64,000 nt of DNA from Clostridia bacterium (GCA_017517135.1 JAFXAK010000003.1:1-64000), one strand, 5' to 3'. Shown: positions 26,153-36,284, counted from the stretch's first letter. The notes: generated by a model from the sequence alone, not told the origin. Program-made: numbers and translations.

Positions 26153-26668
26153 ATGGCAGCGTATCATGATAATAGTGCCTATGCATTTGATATGTTTGAA
26201 ACCCGTGAAAGGGTTGTTCCTAGAAATAATACCCGTACTGCGGCGGCACCTGATGTCAGAAAAGAGCCTGCCGTTCTCAAAAAGGTTCCCGAAAGATCTG
26301 AACGGTATAAGAGAAATCTTGAAATTTCAGCAACTAAAACAATTGTAATGATGTTAACACTTGCATTGTTTTCTTTTTCAATGATTTGTATGCATGTAAC
26401 AGCGGGTGCTCAGCGCTATGAGCTTACCAAGCAGATTGAATCCGTAGAGAAGGATCTTGCTGCCGCAAGAAGCGAACAGGTAAGATTGAATGCTGAACTT
26501 AACAGTCTGACCAGCATCACAAAAATAGACAGCTTTGCGACCGGAATTCTCGGAATGACCAAGCTTGAAAATTATCAGGTTGAGTATGTGGATCTTTCCG
26601 ACGGTGATAAGGTGCTTTTCTCCAAATCGCCTGTTCTGAATTTTGCAAAGCTTGATTCGGCAGATTAA
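26153..26668 (+). CDS. ftsL: FtsL-like cell division protein
   Basis: A 171-aa bitopic protein. A basic cytoplasmic N terminus of about 60 residues precedes one membrane segment (about 62-80, TIVMMLTLALFSFSMICM) and a coiled-coil outer part (EQVRLNAELNSLTS). This architecture, plus the position between rsmH and the PBP gene, identifies it as FtsL, although the sequence family diverges quickly. It is expected to bind FtsQ/DivIB and a DivIC partner at the septum. Confidence 0.82.
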   Translation: MAAYHDNSAYAFDMFETRERVVPRNNTRTAAAPDVRKEPAVLKKVPERSERYKRNLEISATKTIVMMLTLALFSFSMICMHVTAGAQRYELTKQIESVEKDLAAARSEQVRLNAELNSLTSITKIDSFATGILGMTKLENYQVEYVDLSDGDKVLFSKSPVLNFAKLDSAD

Positions 26669-26694
26669 AAAGGTATAACTGAGACGGTGTGCGG

Positions 26695-26749
26695 CATACA
26701 ATTATGATGTATGTCCTGAAATAAGAGGGCGGAGTATCTTCGCCCTTAT
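26695..26749 (+). other. Two hairpins between ftsL and the PBP gene
   Basis: CATACA (26695-26700) pairs with TGTATG (26708-26713). ATAAG-GGGCG (26721-26731) pairs with CGCCC-TTAT (26741-26749). They fill the roughly 100-bp gap and may tune read-through or mRNA decay inside the operon. Confidence 0.45.
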
Positions 26750-26775
26750 TCCTATATTAGAGTGAGGTGCAAAAA

Positions 26776-29022
26776 ATGGCATTCAAGAGAGACGGTATGA
26801 ATAAAAACAGTCTTACCGCAAAAAGAGGAGTAATTTTGCTTGTTTTGTTTGCGGTGATACTTATGGGTGCGTGTATTCTGCGTATCGGCTATCTTTCTGT
26901 TATCAAAGGTGAGACATACAGAGAAAAAGCTGAGAGGCAGCAGTTGAGCGATTCCTCACTAAGTGCAACGCGCGGCACGATATATGACAGTAATATGAAT
27001 GTGCTTGCACAAAGTGCCTCTGTGTGGCTTATATATGTGAATCCCAGTAAAGTCACGCAGGACAATATAGATAAGGTTGTAAACGGACTTGTTGATCTTC
27101 TGGAAATTGACGGCGAAAAGCTGCGCGAGGATATTGCTAAAAATGCATCTAAAGGCTATCTCAAGGTCAAATCACAGATTGAATACACTCAGCAGTCTGC
27201 GCTCAAAGAATATATATCCGAAAATGAGCTTGTTAATATTATCTGTATAGATCCCGATACAAAAAGATATTATCCCAATGCTTCTCTTGCATCAACCGTT
27301 ATTGGTTTTACGGGTGTGGACGGCAACGGACTTTACGGTATAGAATATTTCTATGATGATCTGCTTACGGGTACTGACGGCAGAATTATAACCGCCAAAG
27401 ACGGTGTTCAGAGTGAGCTTATGAACGCCTATGAAATTGTTTATGATGCACAGCAGGGCTTAAGTCTTGTGCTTACAATAAACTCGGAGATACAGACCAT
27501 TCTTACGGATGCTCTTGCTGCCGCCTTAAAGGAAACGGGAGCAAAGAATGTTTACGGAATAGTTTCCGAAACATCTACGGGTGCAATTCTTGCAATGGCA
27601 AATCTTCCCGACTATGATCCGAACAATCCGAGTGAAATTACTTCTCAGGCGGCTCTTGATAAAATTGCGGCGGCACAGTCCGAGGAGGAGCAAAATAAGC
27701 TTATTCAGGAAGCCCGTTATTCTCAATGGAAAAACAAATCCATTGCGGATTTCTATTTCCCCGGTTCTGTATTCAAAACATTTCTTGTTGCTGCAGCACT
27801 TGAAGAAAATGTTATAACCGACAGCACTTCATACACCTGTCACGGCACAATTTCAACTGCGGGCAGAACTATAAAGGACTATAACCCCAAAGGTCACGGT
27901 GCGGAAACACCGAGAACGCTGCTTGTCAATTCGTGCAACACATTTTCCGTTGTAGTAGGACAAAAGCTCGGTATTGACCTTTTCTATAAATACTATGAAG
28001 CATTCGGCTTTACCGAAAGAACAGGGATAGACATAAACGGTGAGGATACTCCCAAGGCCGGAGTTGCATATTATGATCCCGATGTTTCATTTTCTGCATC
28101 TGACCTTGCCAGTGCTTCTTTCGGTCAAGGTAACTCTGTAACACCTTTGCAGATAATAAATGCAATAAGTGCAATAGGTAACGGCGGACATCTTATGACT
28201 CCGTATATTGTTGATAAGGTGCTTGACTCTGAGGGGAACATTGTAAAAGAAACAACTCCCATTGAAAAAAGACAGGTTATTTCCGAAACAACGGCAGCTC
28301 AGGTTGCCGATTATATGAAGGATGTTGTCAACACAGACAAGGGCACAGGTAAGAATGCATATGCTGCGGGCTATGCGGTTGCAGGTAAAACAGGTACATC
28401 GGAAAAGCTTTCTGAGGGCGAGGGTGTGTATATAGCTTCTTTTGCAGGCTTTGCACCCTATGACGATCCGGTTATTTCGGTTGTTATTATAATAGATGAG
28501 CCGAAGGGTTATAATTATTCGGGCGGTGCTATTGCAGCCCCCGTTGCAGGTGAGGTTTTTGAAAAAGCTCTGAAATATCTCGGTGTTGAACAGACCTTTA
28601 CCGAAGAAGAGCTTGCTGAAATGATAGTTGAAACACCTGAGGTTACGGGTAAAGAGGTTGATGCTGCCAAGAAAGAGCTTGAGGGAGCAGGCTATACCGT
28701 AAGAATTATCGGAGACGGAACAACTGTTATCAGTCAGTCTCCTGAAGCAGGAAGGTCAATTCCCTCAAACGGTGCGGTTATTCTTTATACAAAGACAGAC
28801 TCGGAAAAGCAAATGGCTGTTGTGCCTGATTTTACGGGACTTACTGTTTCACAGGCAAATAAGCTTGCTGTAAGCCGCGGACTTAATATCAAGATATCGG
28901 GCAGCTCCGCAAGTAACTCTGAGGTTGTTGCCTACAGACAGGAAACCGAAATCGGCAGCGAGGTCGAGCAGGGAACTGTTATAACTGTATATTTCAAAAC
29001 CACCGTGGGTGTCGGTGACTGA
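26776..29022 (+). CDS. ftsI: Class B penicillin-binding protein with PASTA domains (FtsI/SpoVD type)
   Basis: A peptidoglycan transpeptidase of 748 aa anchored by one N-terminal membrane segment (about 17-37). A dimerisation domain follows, then the transpeptidase with S331-x-x-K334 (GSVFK), S386-C-N388 and K538-T-G. Two PASTA domains (about 620-680 and 683-745) end the protein. The start is ATG 26776 behind GTGAGG; the frame also offers GTG 26767. PASTA repeats and the dcw position are shared by division PBP2/3 and sporulation SpoVD, and this is the only such gene here, so it may serve both roles. Confidence 0.92.
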   Translation: MAFKRDGMNKNSLTAKRGVILLVLFAVILMGACILRIGYLSVIKGETYREKAERQQLSDSSLSATRGTIYDSNMNVLAQSASVWLIYVNPSKVTQDNIDKVVNGLVDLLEIDGEKLREDIAKNASKGYLKVKSQIEYTQQSALKEYISENELVNIICIDPDTKRYYPNASLASTVIGFTGVDGNGLYGIEYFYDDLLTGTDGRIITAKDGVQSELMNAYEIVYDAQQGLSLVLTINSEIQTILTDALAAALKETGAKNVYGIVSETSTGAILAMANLPDYDPNNPSEITSQAALDKIAAAQSEEEQNKLIQEARYSQWKNKSIADFYFPGSVFKTFLVAAALEENVITDSTSYTCHGTISTAGRTIKDYNPKGHGAETPRTLLVNSCNTFSVVVGQKLGIDLFYKYYEAFGFTERTGIDINGEDTPKAGVAYYDPDVSFSASDLASASFGQGNSVTPLQIINAISAIGNGGHLMTPYIVDKVLDSEGNIVKETTPIEKRQVISETTAAQVADYMKDVVNTDKGTGKNAYAAGYAVAGKTGTSEKLSEGEGVYIASFAGFAPYDDPVISVVIIIDEPKGYNYSGGAIAAPVAGEVFEKALKYLGVEQTFTEEELAEMIVETPEVTGKEVDAAKKELEGAGYTVRIIGDGTTVISQSPEAGRSIPSNGAVILYTKTDSEKQMAVVPDFTGLTVSQANKLAVSRGLNIKISGSSASNSEVVAYRQETEIGSEVEQGTVITVYFKTTVGVGD

Positions 29023-29084
29023 TAAAACGGATGCGGAAGAAAGAGAAAGAATAATAAATCTGAAATTAATCGGAGGTAATTATT

Positions 29085-30512
29085 TTGACTCTTCATTCAC
29101 TTTTGAAAGAAATCGGTATCGAGTGTGATTTTCCTGACTGTGAGGTTGCATCTGTGACAGACAGAATAGAGAATGTGCGCTCGGGAAGTGTGTTCGTGTG
29201 TATACACGGCAGAAATTATGACGGACATCTCTTCGGAGAAGAAGCTCTGCAAAAGGGGGCCTCGGCAATTATTTGCGAAAGGCCTGTAACAGAGGAAAAA
29301 TGTGTTGTTCTCAGAAACACAAGAGTTGCTTACAGTTTTCTGTGCAGTGCATTTTTTGAGCATCCCGGTGATAAATTAAAAATTATCGGAATTACGGGGA
29401 CAAACGGAAAAACAACCACAGCGTATTATCTTCGTCATTTTCTTGAGAGTGCGGGATATAAATGCGCGGTTTTGGGAACTCTCGGCTGTGATAATAACGA
29501 AAATATTGTTACTACGGGATACACCACTCCTTCCTGCGACATTCTGTTTGAGTCTCTTTACGGTATGGTAAAGGATAAATGCGAATACTGCATTATGGAG
29601 GTGTCCTCTCAGGCACTTGCACAGAACAGAGTTGATGCTTTGAGCTTTGAGCTGGGTATTGTTACAAACATAGGCTCTGAGCATCTTGATTACCACGGCA
29701 GTATCGAGCGTTATGTGAGAGATAAATGCAGACTTGTAACACTCAGCAAAAAAATGCTTCTTAACAATGACGATGCATATATTGACAGCTTTTTATCCGT
29801 ATGCAGCTCAAAAAAATGTCTGATGTATTCCGCGAAAGCAAACTTTTCGGATTTTATGGCGAAAAATATCCGTGTTTCTTCTTCGGGGATATCATATATT
29901 CTGCTCACTCAGAAAGGTATTGCCAATATTTCGTGTGCTGCACTCGGAGAGTTCAGCGTGTATAATACCCTTGCAGCAGCGGCTGCAGCTTATGTCTGCG
30001 GTGTTGAGCTTGCGGATATTGAAAAAAACAGTCCGTCTCTGCCTGCAATCAAGGGAAGATTTCAGATAATAAAAAACGAGAGATGTAATGTGTGTATTGA
30101 TTTTGCACACACTCCGCAGGCCCTTATGAATGTTCTGCAGACTCTCAGAAAAATTTTCACGGGAAAAATTATTACGGTTTTCGGCTGCGGCGGTAACAGA
30201 GATAAGTCAAAAAGGCCCGAAATGGGTGCAGCTGCCGCACTTTTATCGGATTGTGTTATCATAACATCGGATAATCCGCGTAATGAAGATGAACAGGATA
30301 TAATAGACGATATTCTCTCCGGAATAAAGAAAAGAGCCTCAAATGTATTTTGTGAAAAGAACAGAGAAAAGGCGATTGAGCTTGCTGTCAATAAAGCAAA
30401 AGCTGAGGATGTTATTCTTATTGCGGGAAAAGGACATGAGGAATATCAGATAAAAGGTAATGAGCAAATTTTTTTCAGCGATGAAAAATGTGTGAGAAAT
30501 ATGTTGAATTAG
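29085..30512 (+). CDS. murE: UDP-MurNAc-tripeptide synthetase
   Basis: MurE adds the third amino acid to UDP-MurNAc-L-Ala-D-Glu with ATP. The 475-aa protein has the Mur ligase P-loop GITGTNGKTTT (102-112) and NPR-type substrate motif DNPRNEDE (about 400). DNPR is the form associated with meso-diaminopimelate, so a DAP-type wall is inferred. The start is TTG 29085, supported by GGAGG 8 bases upstream. murF, its usual neighbour, is not in the cluster. Confidence 0.94.
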   Translation: MTLHSLLKEIGIECDFPDCEVASVTDRIENVRSGSVFVCIHGRNYDGHLFGEEALQKGASAIICERPVTEEKCVVLRNTRVAYSFLCSAFFEHPGDKLKIIGITGTNGKTTTAYYLRHFLESAGYKCAVLGTLGCDNNENIVTTGYTTPSCDILFESLYGMVKDKCEYCIMEVSSQALAQNRVDALSFELGIVTNIGSEHLDYHGSIERYVRDKCRLVTLSKKMLLNNDDAYIDSFLSVCSSKKCLMYSAKANFSDFMAKNIRVSSSGISYILLTQKGIANISCAALGEFSVYNTLAAAAAAYVCGVELADIEKNSPSLPAIKGRFQIIKNERCNVCIDFAHTPQALMNVLQTLRKIFTGKIITVFGCGGNRDKSKRPEMGAAAALLSDCVIITSDNPRNEDEQDIIDDILSGIKKRASNVFCEKNREKAIELAVNKAKAEDVILIAGKGHEEYQIKGNEQIFFSDEKCVRNMLN

Positions 30513-30549
30513 GGTTGCGGATGTTGCCCTGAGAAAGGATATGAGATAA

Positions 30550-31581
30550 ATGAATGTGTGGCTTGCTGTTTTATTGAGCATTATTGTAGGCTTTGCTGTG
30601 TCATGGGGATTGGGCTTTGCCGTAATTCCGTGGCTTCACAAGCTTAAATTCGGTCAGTCTATACTCGATATAGGACCGAGCTGGCATAAAAAGAAGCAGG
30701 GAACTCCCACTATGGGCGGTATACTTTTTATTGCAGGCTTTGTTGCGAGTCTGCTTATCGTGCTTGTAACCGATAAGCTTCTCGGCGGAAATATTCTGCT
30801 TTATAATAACGACAAAGCATCGGATGCTGTTTATATAAAAATATTCAGCGGTATACTTATGTCGGCAGGCTTCGGCTTTATCGGTTTTATGGACGACTAT
30901 ATAAAGGTTGTCAAGAAAAGAAATCTCGGTCTCACAGAGCTTCAGAAAACCGCATTGCAGCTGCTTGTTATTATCGCATATCTGTTTACTCTTTATAAGT
31001 CGGGTGTAAACTATATGTTTATTCCCTATTACGGAATGTGGGAAAACACAGCCGTGTTCTGGATTGTGGGTGTAATCGGAATATATTGCACCGTAAATGC
31101 AGTAAACTTCACAGACGGTGTTGACGGGCTTTGCACAAGTGTAACCTCTGTTGCATGTGTTGCGTTCGCTGTTGTTGCCGTGCTTCTCAATTATATGGGA
31201 GTGAGCATTCTTTGCTGTGCCCTTTTCGGTTCTCTTATAGGCTTCCTTGTATGGAACTGGAATCCCTCAAAGGTTATAATGGGAGACCTCGGTTCACTCT
31301 TCCTCGGCGGTCTTATATGCACCTTTGCTTTTGCCGTTGATGCCCCCTGGCTTATAATACTTATAGGTGTTATCTATGTTGCCGAGTTCGCTTCCGATGT
31401 TTTACAGATAGCGTATGTTAAAACTCATAACGGAAAGCGTCTTTTCAAGATGGCTCCCATTCATCATCACTACGAAATGTGCGGTTGGAATGAAAAGAAG
31501 ATAAGTAAGGTATTTTCTCTTGTTACTCTTATAGGTTCTGTTGCCGCAGTAGCTCTTGTCTGGTTCGGCAGAGCACAGTAA
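30550..31581 (+). CDS. mraY: Phospho-N-acetylmuramoyl-pentapeptide transferase
   Basis: MraY transfers phospho-MurNAc-pentapeptide to undecaprenyl phosphate, giving lipid I. The 343-aa membrane protein has about ten hydrophobic segments. It carries GIPTMGG-like TPTMGGILF, the Asp pair in GFMDDYIKV, NFTDGVDGL and the HHH motif in APIHHHYEMCGW. The polyprenyl phosphate comes from the uppS route at 7613. Confidence 0.96.
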   Translation: MNVWLAVLLSIIVGFAVSWGLGFAVIPWLHKLKFGQSILDIGPSWHKKKQGTPTMGGILFIAGFVASLLIVLVTDKLLGGNILLYNNDKASDAVYIKIFSGILMSAGFGFIGFMDDYIKVVKKRNLGLTELQKTALQLLVIIAYLFTLYKSGVNYMFIPYYGMWENTAVFWIVGVIGIYCTVNAVNFTDGVDGLCTSVTSVACVAFAVVAVLLNYMGVSILCCALFGSLIGFLVWNWNPSKVIMGDLGSLFLGGLICTFAFAVDAPWLIILIGVIYVAEFASDVLQIAYVKTHNGKRLFKMAPIHHHYEMCGWNEKKISKVFSLVTLIGSVAAVALVWFGRAQ

Positions 31582-31625
31582 AATCAGTAAAGTAAAACTG
31601 CTTTACACCGAAGGAGGATCCTCTT

Positions 31626-32855
31626 ATGGCTTCAGCTGTCAGAAATATAAAAAAGTATATAGATTCAAAGGGAGGCCTCTTTGCAAAAGGCAGTATTGAC
31701 CTTAAGCTTTTCGGCTGTCTTCTGCTGATGTTGGTTATCGGGCTTGTTATGCTTCTTTCGGCTACATACCCGTATGCGTATTATTATGAAAACAATTCCT
31801 TGCTCTATTTCAAAAATCAATGTTTTGGTGCGGCAATCGGTTTTGTGCTAATGCTTTTTATATCAAAGCTCAACTATAATCTTTTCAGAGAAATCGGAGC
31901 CGTTGTCGGAACGGGCGCTTCAATTGTGTTGCTTTTATGGGCTCTTACAGAGCCTGCTTATAACGGTACACACCGATATATTTATCTGGGTACATTCCAG
32001 TTTCAGCCGTCCGATGTTGCTAAGTTTGCTCTCATTCTTACACTTGCTTGCATACTCGATAAATATCATCATGCGGTGTTAAGTAAAAAGCCTTTACAGG
32101 CAAAAATTTTTGTAAAGGCAAACTCACTTATCGGAAAGCCCGTTTTCAATTATTCACTCAAAATGATTGCCGTGTGCGGCATCCTTGTTGTTGTCTATAC
32201 AGGCCTTGTTATTGCGGGAAGCCATCTTTCCGGTGCAATACTTATGATGTGTATCGGCATATCTCTTTTGTATCTCGGTGAGATAAGAGGCAAATGGTTT
32301 GTTGCAGGTATAATAGGCGGAATTGCTGTTATCTGGCTGGCATATGAAGCAGGATTTCTTAAAGAATATATGGAACGAAGAATAACCGCATGGGTTGATA
32401 AGGATTTTGAGCCTCTCGGTGCGAGATGGCAGGTAAATCAGGCTCTTTATGCCATAGGCTCGGGTGGCTTGCTCGGTAAGGGACTCGGAAATTCAACCTT
32501 AAAATATCTGTATGTTTCCGAGCCTCAGAACGATATGATTTTCTCAATTGTTGTTGAGGAGCTCGGTTTTATAGGTGCAGCGCTGATTATTATTCTTTTT
32601 GCTCTTATTGTGTGGCGCGGAGTTGTTATCGGTGTCAACGCACAGAACCGTTACGGTGCACTTATTGCAATGGGTGTTGTTTTTCAGCTTGCCGTTCAGG
32701 TTATTCTCAACATTGCCGTTGCAACCGACTCAATTCCGAACACGGGTATCTCACTTCCGTTTTTCAGCTACGGCAGAACGGCGCTGATTATGATGCTTAT
32801 TGAATTCGGGTTTGTGCTGAGTGTTTCGAGAACTTCAAAAATACGAAGACGATAA
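31626..32855 (+). CDS. ftsW: SEDS-family peptidoglycan polymerase (FtsW)
   Basis: A 409-aa polytopic glycosyltransferase of the FtsW/RodA/SpoVE family that polymerises lipid II. Typical elements are LLSATYPYAYYY in the first helix, FQFQPSDVAKFALI, the outer loop AWVDKDFEPLGARWQVNQAL with the likely catalytic Asp, GGLLGKGLGNS and the C-terminal NTGISLPFFSYGRTAL. Position between mraY and murG favours FtsW over RodA. RBS GGAGG. Confidence 0.93.
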   Translation: MASAVRNIKKYIDSKGGLFAKGSIDLKLFGCLLLMLVIGLVMLLSATYPYAYYYENNSLLYFKNQCFGAAIGFVLMLFISKLNYNLFREIGAVVGTGASIVLLLWALTEPAYNGTHRYIYLGTFQFQPSDVAKFALILTLACILDKYHHAVLSKKPLQAKIFVKANSLIGKPVFNYSLKMIAVCGILVVVYTGLVIAGSHLSGAILMMCIGISLLYLGEIRGKWFVAGIIGGIAVIWLAYEAGFLKEYMERRITAWVDKDFEPLGARWQVNQALYAIGSGGLLGKGLGNSTLKYLYVSEPQNDMIFSIVVEELGFIGAALIIILFALIVWRGVVIGVNAQNRYGALIAMGVVFQLAVQVILNIAVATDSIPNTGISLPFFSYGRTALIMMLIEFGFVLSVSRTSKIRRR

Positions 32856-32873
32856 TTCAGGGGAGAGAAGCGT

Positions 32874-33989
32874 ATGAAAGTTTTATTTGCCGCAGGCGGT
32901 ACGGGCGGTCACATCAATCCCGCTCTTGCCGTTGCTCAGGAATTAAGAAGCCGTTATCCCGATGCCGATATTCTGTTTGTCGGCACAAAAAACAAAATGG
33001 AAGCCAATCTTGTTCCGAAAGCAGGCTTCCGCTTTGCTTCGATAAACATAAGCGGTTTTCAGCGTTCTTTTGCCCTTGAGGATATAATATATAACTTAAA
33101 AACACTTGCCCGTCTTGCAGTTGTAACCGGGCAATGCAAAAAAATAATAAAAGCGTTCAAGCCCGATGTTGTTGTGGGCTTCGGCGGATATGTCAGCGGA
33201 CCTGTTGTCCGTACTGCCCATAAAATGGGCATAAAAACAGCAATTCACGAGCAGAATGCTTTTCCGGGAAAAACAAATATAGCTTTGTCAAAATACGCAG
33301 ATGCAGTTATGCTTACCTCGGAAAATGCAAAAAAGCATATGAAATGCTCTGTCACTCCCGTAACAACAGGCTTGCCTGTAAGAGAAGAGATTTTATGTGC
33401 CGACTATAATGCGGCAAGAAAAGCATTGGGCTTTAACGAAAACGATACGGTTGTGCTTTCAACGGGCGGAAGTCTCGGTGCCGAATCAATCAACCGAATA
33501 ATGTGTGAGATTATTTCTCGGTATGCCGAAAAGAACATAATTTTTGTTCACGGTTACGGTCAGCTCGGCCGTTTTGTTCCCGACGAGCTTAAAAAAGCGG
33601 GGATTGATATTGAAAATACAAAAAATCTGTTCGTCAGCGAATACATATACGATATGGCAAAATATATGGCTGCGGCAGACCTTGTCATAAGCCGTGCGGG
33701 AGCAAGCTCCCTTGCTGAAATACAGGCTCTGGGAAAGGCGGCAGTCTTGGTTCCCTCTCCCTATGTTTCTGAAAATCATCAGTACCATAATGCTATGGCT
33801 TTGCAGGAGAAAAATGCGGCTGTGGTTATAGAGCAGAAGGAGCTTAACAGCGAAAAAATAGCTGTGATTCTGGATGAATTGCTTTCAGGCAAAGAAAAAT
33901 ACCGGACAATAGGCAGAAATGCCCGTAATATGGCTTTGACAAACGCAAAGAAGCACATATGTGATATAGTTCTTTCTTTGATTAAATAG
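32874..33989 (+). CDS. murG: UDP-GlcNAc:lipid I N-acetylglucosaminyltransferase
   Basis: MurG makes lipid II on the inner membrane face. It is a 371-aa GT-B enzyme with the N-terminal AAGGTGGHINPALA glycine loop, VVGFGGYVSGP, HEQNAFPG, and the C-terminal UDP-GlcNAc site STGGSLGAESIN and SRAGASSLAEIQALG. It lies 18 bp after ftsW with GGGAGAG as RBS. Confidence 0.96.
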   Translation: MKVLFAAGGTGGHINPALAVAQELRSRYPDADILFVGTKNKMEANLVPKAGFRFASINISGFQRSFALEDIIYNLKTLARLAVVTGQCKKIIKAFKPDVVVGFGGYVSGPVVRTAHKMGIKTAIHEQNAFPGKTNIALSKYADAVMLTSENAKKHMKCSVTPVTTGLPVREEILCADYNAARKALGFNENDTVVLSTGGSLGAESINRIMCEIISRYAEKNIIFVHGYGQLGRFVPDELKKAGIDIENTKNLFVSEYIYDMAKYMAAADLVISRAGASSLAEIQALGKAAVLVPSPYVSENHQYHNAMALQEKNAAVVIEQKELNSEKIAVILDELLSGKEKYRTIGRNARNMALTNAKKHICDIVLSLIK

Positions 33990-34012
33990 TGTATTTGTAA
34001 CACGGACATAAC

Positions 34013-34055
34013 CCCTTTCATAAAATGTGAATGATTTATTTATGTTCTGAAAGGG
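34013..34055 (+). promoter_or_regulatory. Hairpin that can mask the murA ribosome binding site
   Basis: CCCTTTCA (34013-34020) is the exact complement of TGAAAGGG (34048-34055), which contains the murA RBS. A competing inner pairing CATAAA/TTTATG (34019-34024 with 34039-34044) exists. Either could tune murA translation. Confidence 0.4.
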
Positions 34056-34063
34056 TGTAGATT

Positions 34064-35329
34064 GTGAGTGTTTATATAATAAACGGCGGACAGCGTCTTA
34101 CGGGAGAAGCAGATGTGCAGGGGGCAAAAAACAGTGCTTTGCCTATTCTTGCCGCAACGCTGCTTTGCAGGGGAAAAAGTGAAATACATAATTGTCCCGA
34201 GCTGAGTGATGTTGATGCGACGGTAAATATCCTCAGACATCTCGGTTGTGAGGTGGAAAGAAACGGCAGAACCATAACGGTGGACAGCTCTCAGGTGAGT
34301 GCAAATGAAATCCCCGATGAGCTTATGCGTGAAATGCGCTCGTCTGTTATTTTTCTCGGAGCTATTCTTGCGCGGACGGGCAGAGTATCGCTGTCAACAC
34401 CGGGCGGCTGTGAAATCGGACTGAGACCTATAGATCTGCACCTTGATTCAATGAAAAAGCTCGGTGCAGAGGTCAGCGACGAATTCGGACATATCTGCTG
34501 TGAAAGCAACAAAAGACTTCACGGTGCAAAAATATCCTTATCCTTCCCGAGTGTAGGGGCTACGGAAAACATTATGATTGCCGCAAGCACGGCTGAGGGT
34601 GTAACAACAATTGTGAATGCTGCCAGGGAGCCCGAAATCAGCGATCTTGCAGATTTTCTCAACAGCTGCGGTGCAAGAATTTCGGGAGCGGGCGAGGGAA
34701 CAATAACCATCGACGGTGTTGAAAAGCTTTCAGGTGCAACACACACCGTAATTCCCGACAGAATTGCCGCGGCAACAATAATGGCGGCAGCCGCTATGAC
34801 ACACGGAAGAGTTTGTCTTAACAAAATCATTCCGGCACACTTAGGACCCGTGATAGATGTCTTTGAAGAGGCGGGATGCAGAATCAATACCTTCGGAAGA
34901 AGTATTCTTATTGAGGCTCCGTCAAGGCTTAAAGCAATAAAAACAATACGAACAATGCCTTATCCCGGTTTTCCTACCGATATTCAGGCACCTGTTGTCT
35001 CAATGCTGAGCATTGCACAGGGGACGAGTGTTGTTATAGAAACAATTTTTGAAAGCAGATACAAATATATCGGTGAGCTTGCGAGAATGGGTGCAAAAAT
35101 CCGCGTTGACGGCAGAATGGCTGTAATTGAGGGTGTAAGAGAATTTCACGGGGTGCCGGTTATAACTCCCGATCTCAGAGGCGGTGCGGCATTGGTGCTT
35201 GCAGGACTTGCCGCAAAAGGTCAGACGGTAATTTCTCAAATCAAGCATATAGACAGAGGATATGAAAAATTGGAGCAGACGCTGAGAAAGCTTTCTGCAG
35301 ATATAAAAAGGGTAGATGTTAATGAGTAA
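34064..35329 (+). CDS. murA: UDP-N-acetylglucosamine 1-carboxyvinyltransferase
   Basis: MurA transfers enolpyruvate from PEP to UDP-GlcNAc, the first committed step of peptidoglycan synthesis. The 421-aa protein has the catalytic Cys at 116 in STPGGCEIGLRP (the fosfomycin-reactive residue), QGAKNSALPILAA near the start and PYPGFPTDIQAP. The start is GTG 34064 behind GAAAGGG. Its 3' end overlaps ftsQ by 8 bp. Confidence 0.95.
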   Translation: MSVYIINGGQRLTGEADVQGAKNSALPILAATLLCRGKSEIHNCPELSDVDATVNILRHLGCEVERNGRTITVDSSQVSANEIPDELMREMRSSVIFLGAILARTGRVSLSTPGGCEIGLRPIDLHLDSMKKLGAEVSDEFGHICCESNKRLHGAKISLSFPSVGATENIMIAASTAEGVTTIVNAAREPEISDLADFLNSCGARISGAGEGTITIDGVEKLSGATHTVIPDRIAAATIMAAAAMTHGRVCLNKIIPAHLGPVIDVFEEAGCRINTFGRSILIEAPSRLKAIKTIRTMPYPGFPTDIQAPVVSMLSIAQGTSVVIETIFESRYKYIGELARMGAKIRVDGRMAVIEGVREFHGVPVITPDLRGGAALVLAGLAAKGQTVISQIKHIDRGYEKLEQTLRKLSADIKRVDVNE

Positions 35330-36284
35330 TCCCAGACAGAATAACAGAAATAATGTTCCGCAGTCCAAAAGCGAGAAGATGCGTGTCAGTGCGAGCGGAC
35401 GCAAAAAACGCAGAAAGCTGAAAGACGGTTTTGTGTTGTTTTTGCTTTTTGTGGCATTGGTATGTGTAGGGCTTGTGCTGTCTTTGACAGTTTTGTTCAA
35501 TGCTGAGACCATAAGCTGTGAAAATTCGGGTGTGCGTTATTCCGATGCACAGATAATTGCAGCGGCAGGCCTGGAAAAAGGCGATAATATGTTCAGAATG
35601 AATACAGCCTTTGTTGAGGCAAAGATTGAAAAAGCCTTGCCGTATGTAGGAAAGGCGGAAATCAAGCGCCGTCTGCCCGATACGATAGTAGTCTGCGTTG
35701 AATATACATCTGCTTCTACGGCAATAAAATACGGCTCGGGATATGTGCTTCTTGACGACACGGGCAAGGTGCTCGAAACAGATGTTGCAACTCCGTCGGA
35801 TTATGTTGCCGAAATAAACGGAATTGAAGTTCAGACGGCGGTTGCGGGCGAGCCTGTTGAATTTACAGACGCATCGTATCTCGGATATCTCACTCTTCTG
35901 ATACAGGATTTCCGTCAGTCAGGCTTTACACAGATAACAGCGTATAATTTTGATGAATCGGATAATGTTACCGTTGAAATTGATTATAAAATTGATGTTG
36001 TTTTCGGTAATGTGACTCAGATAGAAGGAAAGCTTGAATTCGGCAAAGAGGTCATCCGTCAGAATCTTGATTCCGCGAAGGCGGGAAAGGTAATTATTGA
36101 TTTAACTGTGGATAATGTTGCATCCGTAAGAAATGAAAAGGATATACTTGCGGCAGACGAAGCCGCTTCTTCGGCATATGCAGAAAGTCTTAACGGCTCA
36201 GATGAATTGAGCACAGGGGATGGAGAGACTGCACAAACCGAAGAAAGCACATCAGAGCCGTCAGGAGCAGATACGGTAGGTTGA
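35322..36284 (+). CDS. ftsQ: FtsQ/DivIB-type cell division protein
   Basis: A bitopic division protein of 320 aa with a basic cytoplasmic N terminus, one membrane segment (about 37-57) and a POTRA-type outer domain (ISCENSGVRYSDAQIIAAAG onward) followed by a beta domain. An acidic, Ser/Thr-rich tail ends it. I choose ATG 35322 (MSNPRQNN) over 35316 because AAGGG is then 9 rather than 3 bases away. The start overlaps murA as ATGAGTAA. Confidence 0.88.
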   Translation: MSNPRQNNRNNVPQSKSEKMRVSASGRKKRRKLKDGFVLFLLFVALVCVGLVLSLTVLFNAETISCENSGVRYSDAQIIAAAGLEKGDNMFRMNTAFVEAKIEKALPYVGKAEIKRRLPDTIVVCVEYTSASTAIKYGSGYVLLDDTGKVLETDVATPSDYVAEINGIEVQTAVAGEPVEFTDASYLGYLTLLIQDFRQSGFTQITAYNFDESDNVTVEIDYKIDVVFGNVTQIEGKLEFGKEVIRQNLDSAKAGKVIIDLTVDNVASVRNEKDILAADEAASSAYAESLNGSDELSTGDGETAQTEESTSEPSGADTVG

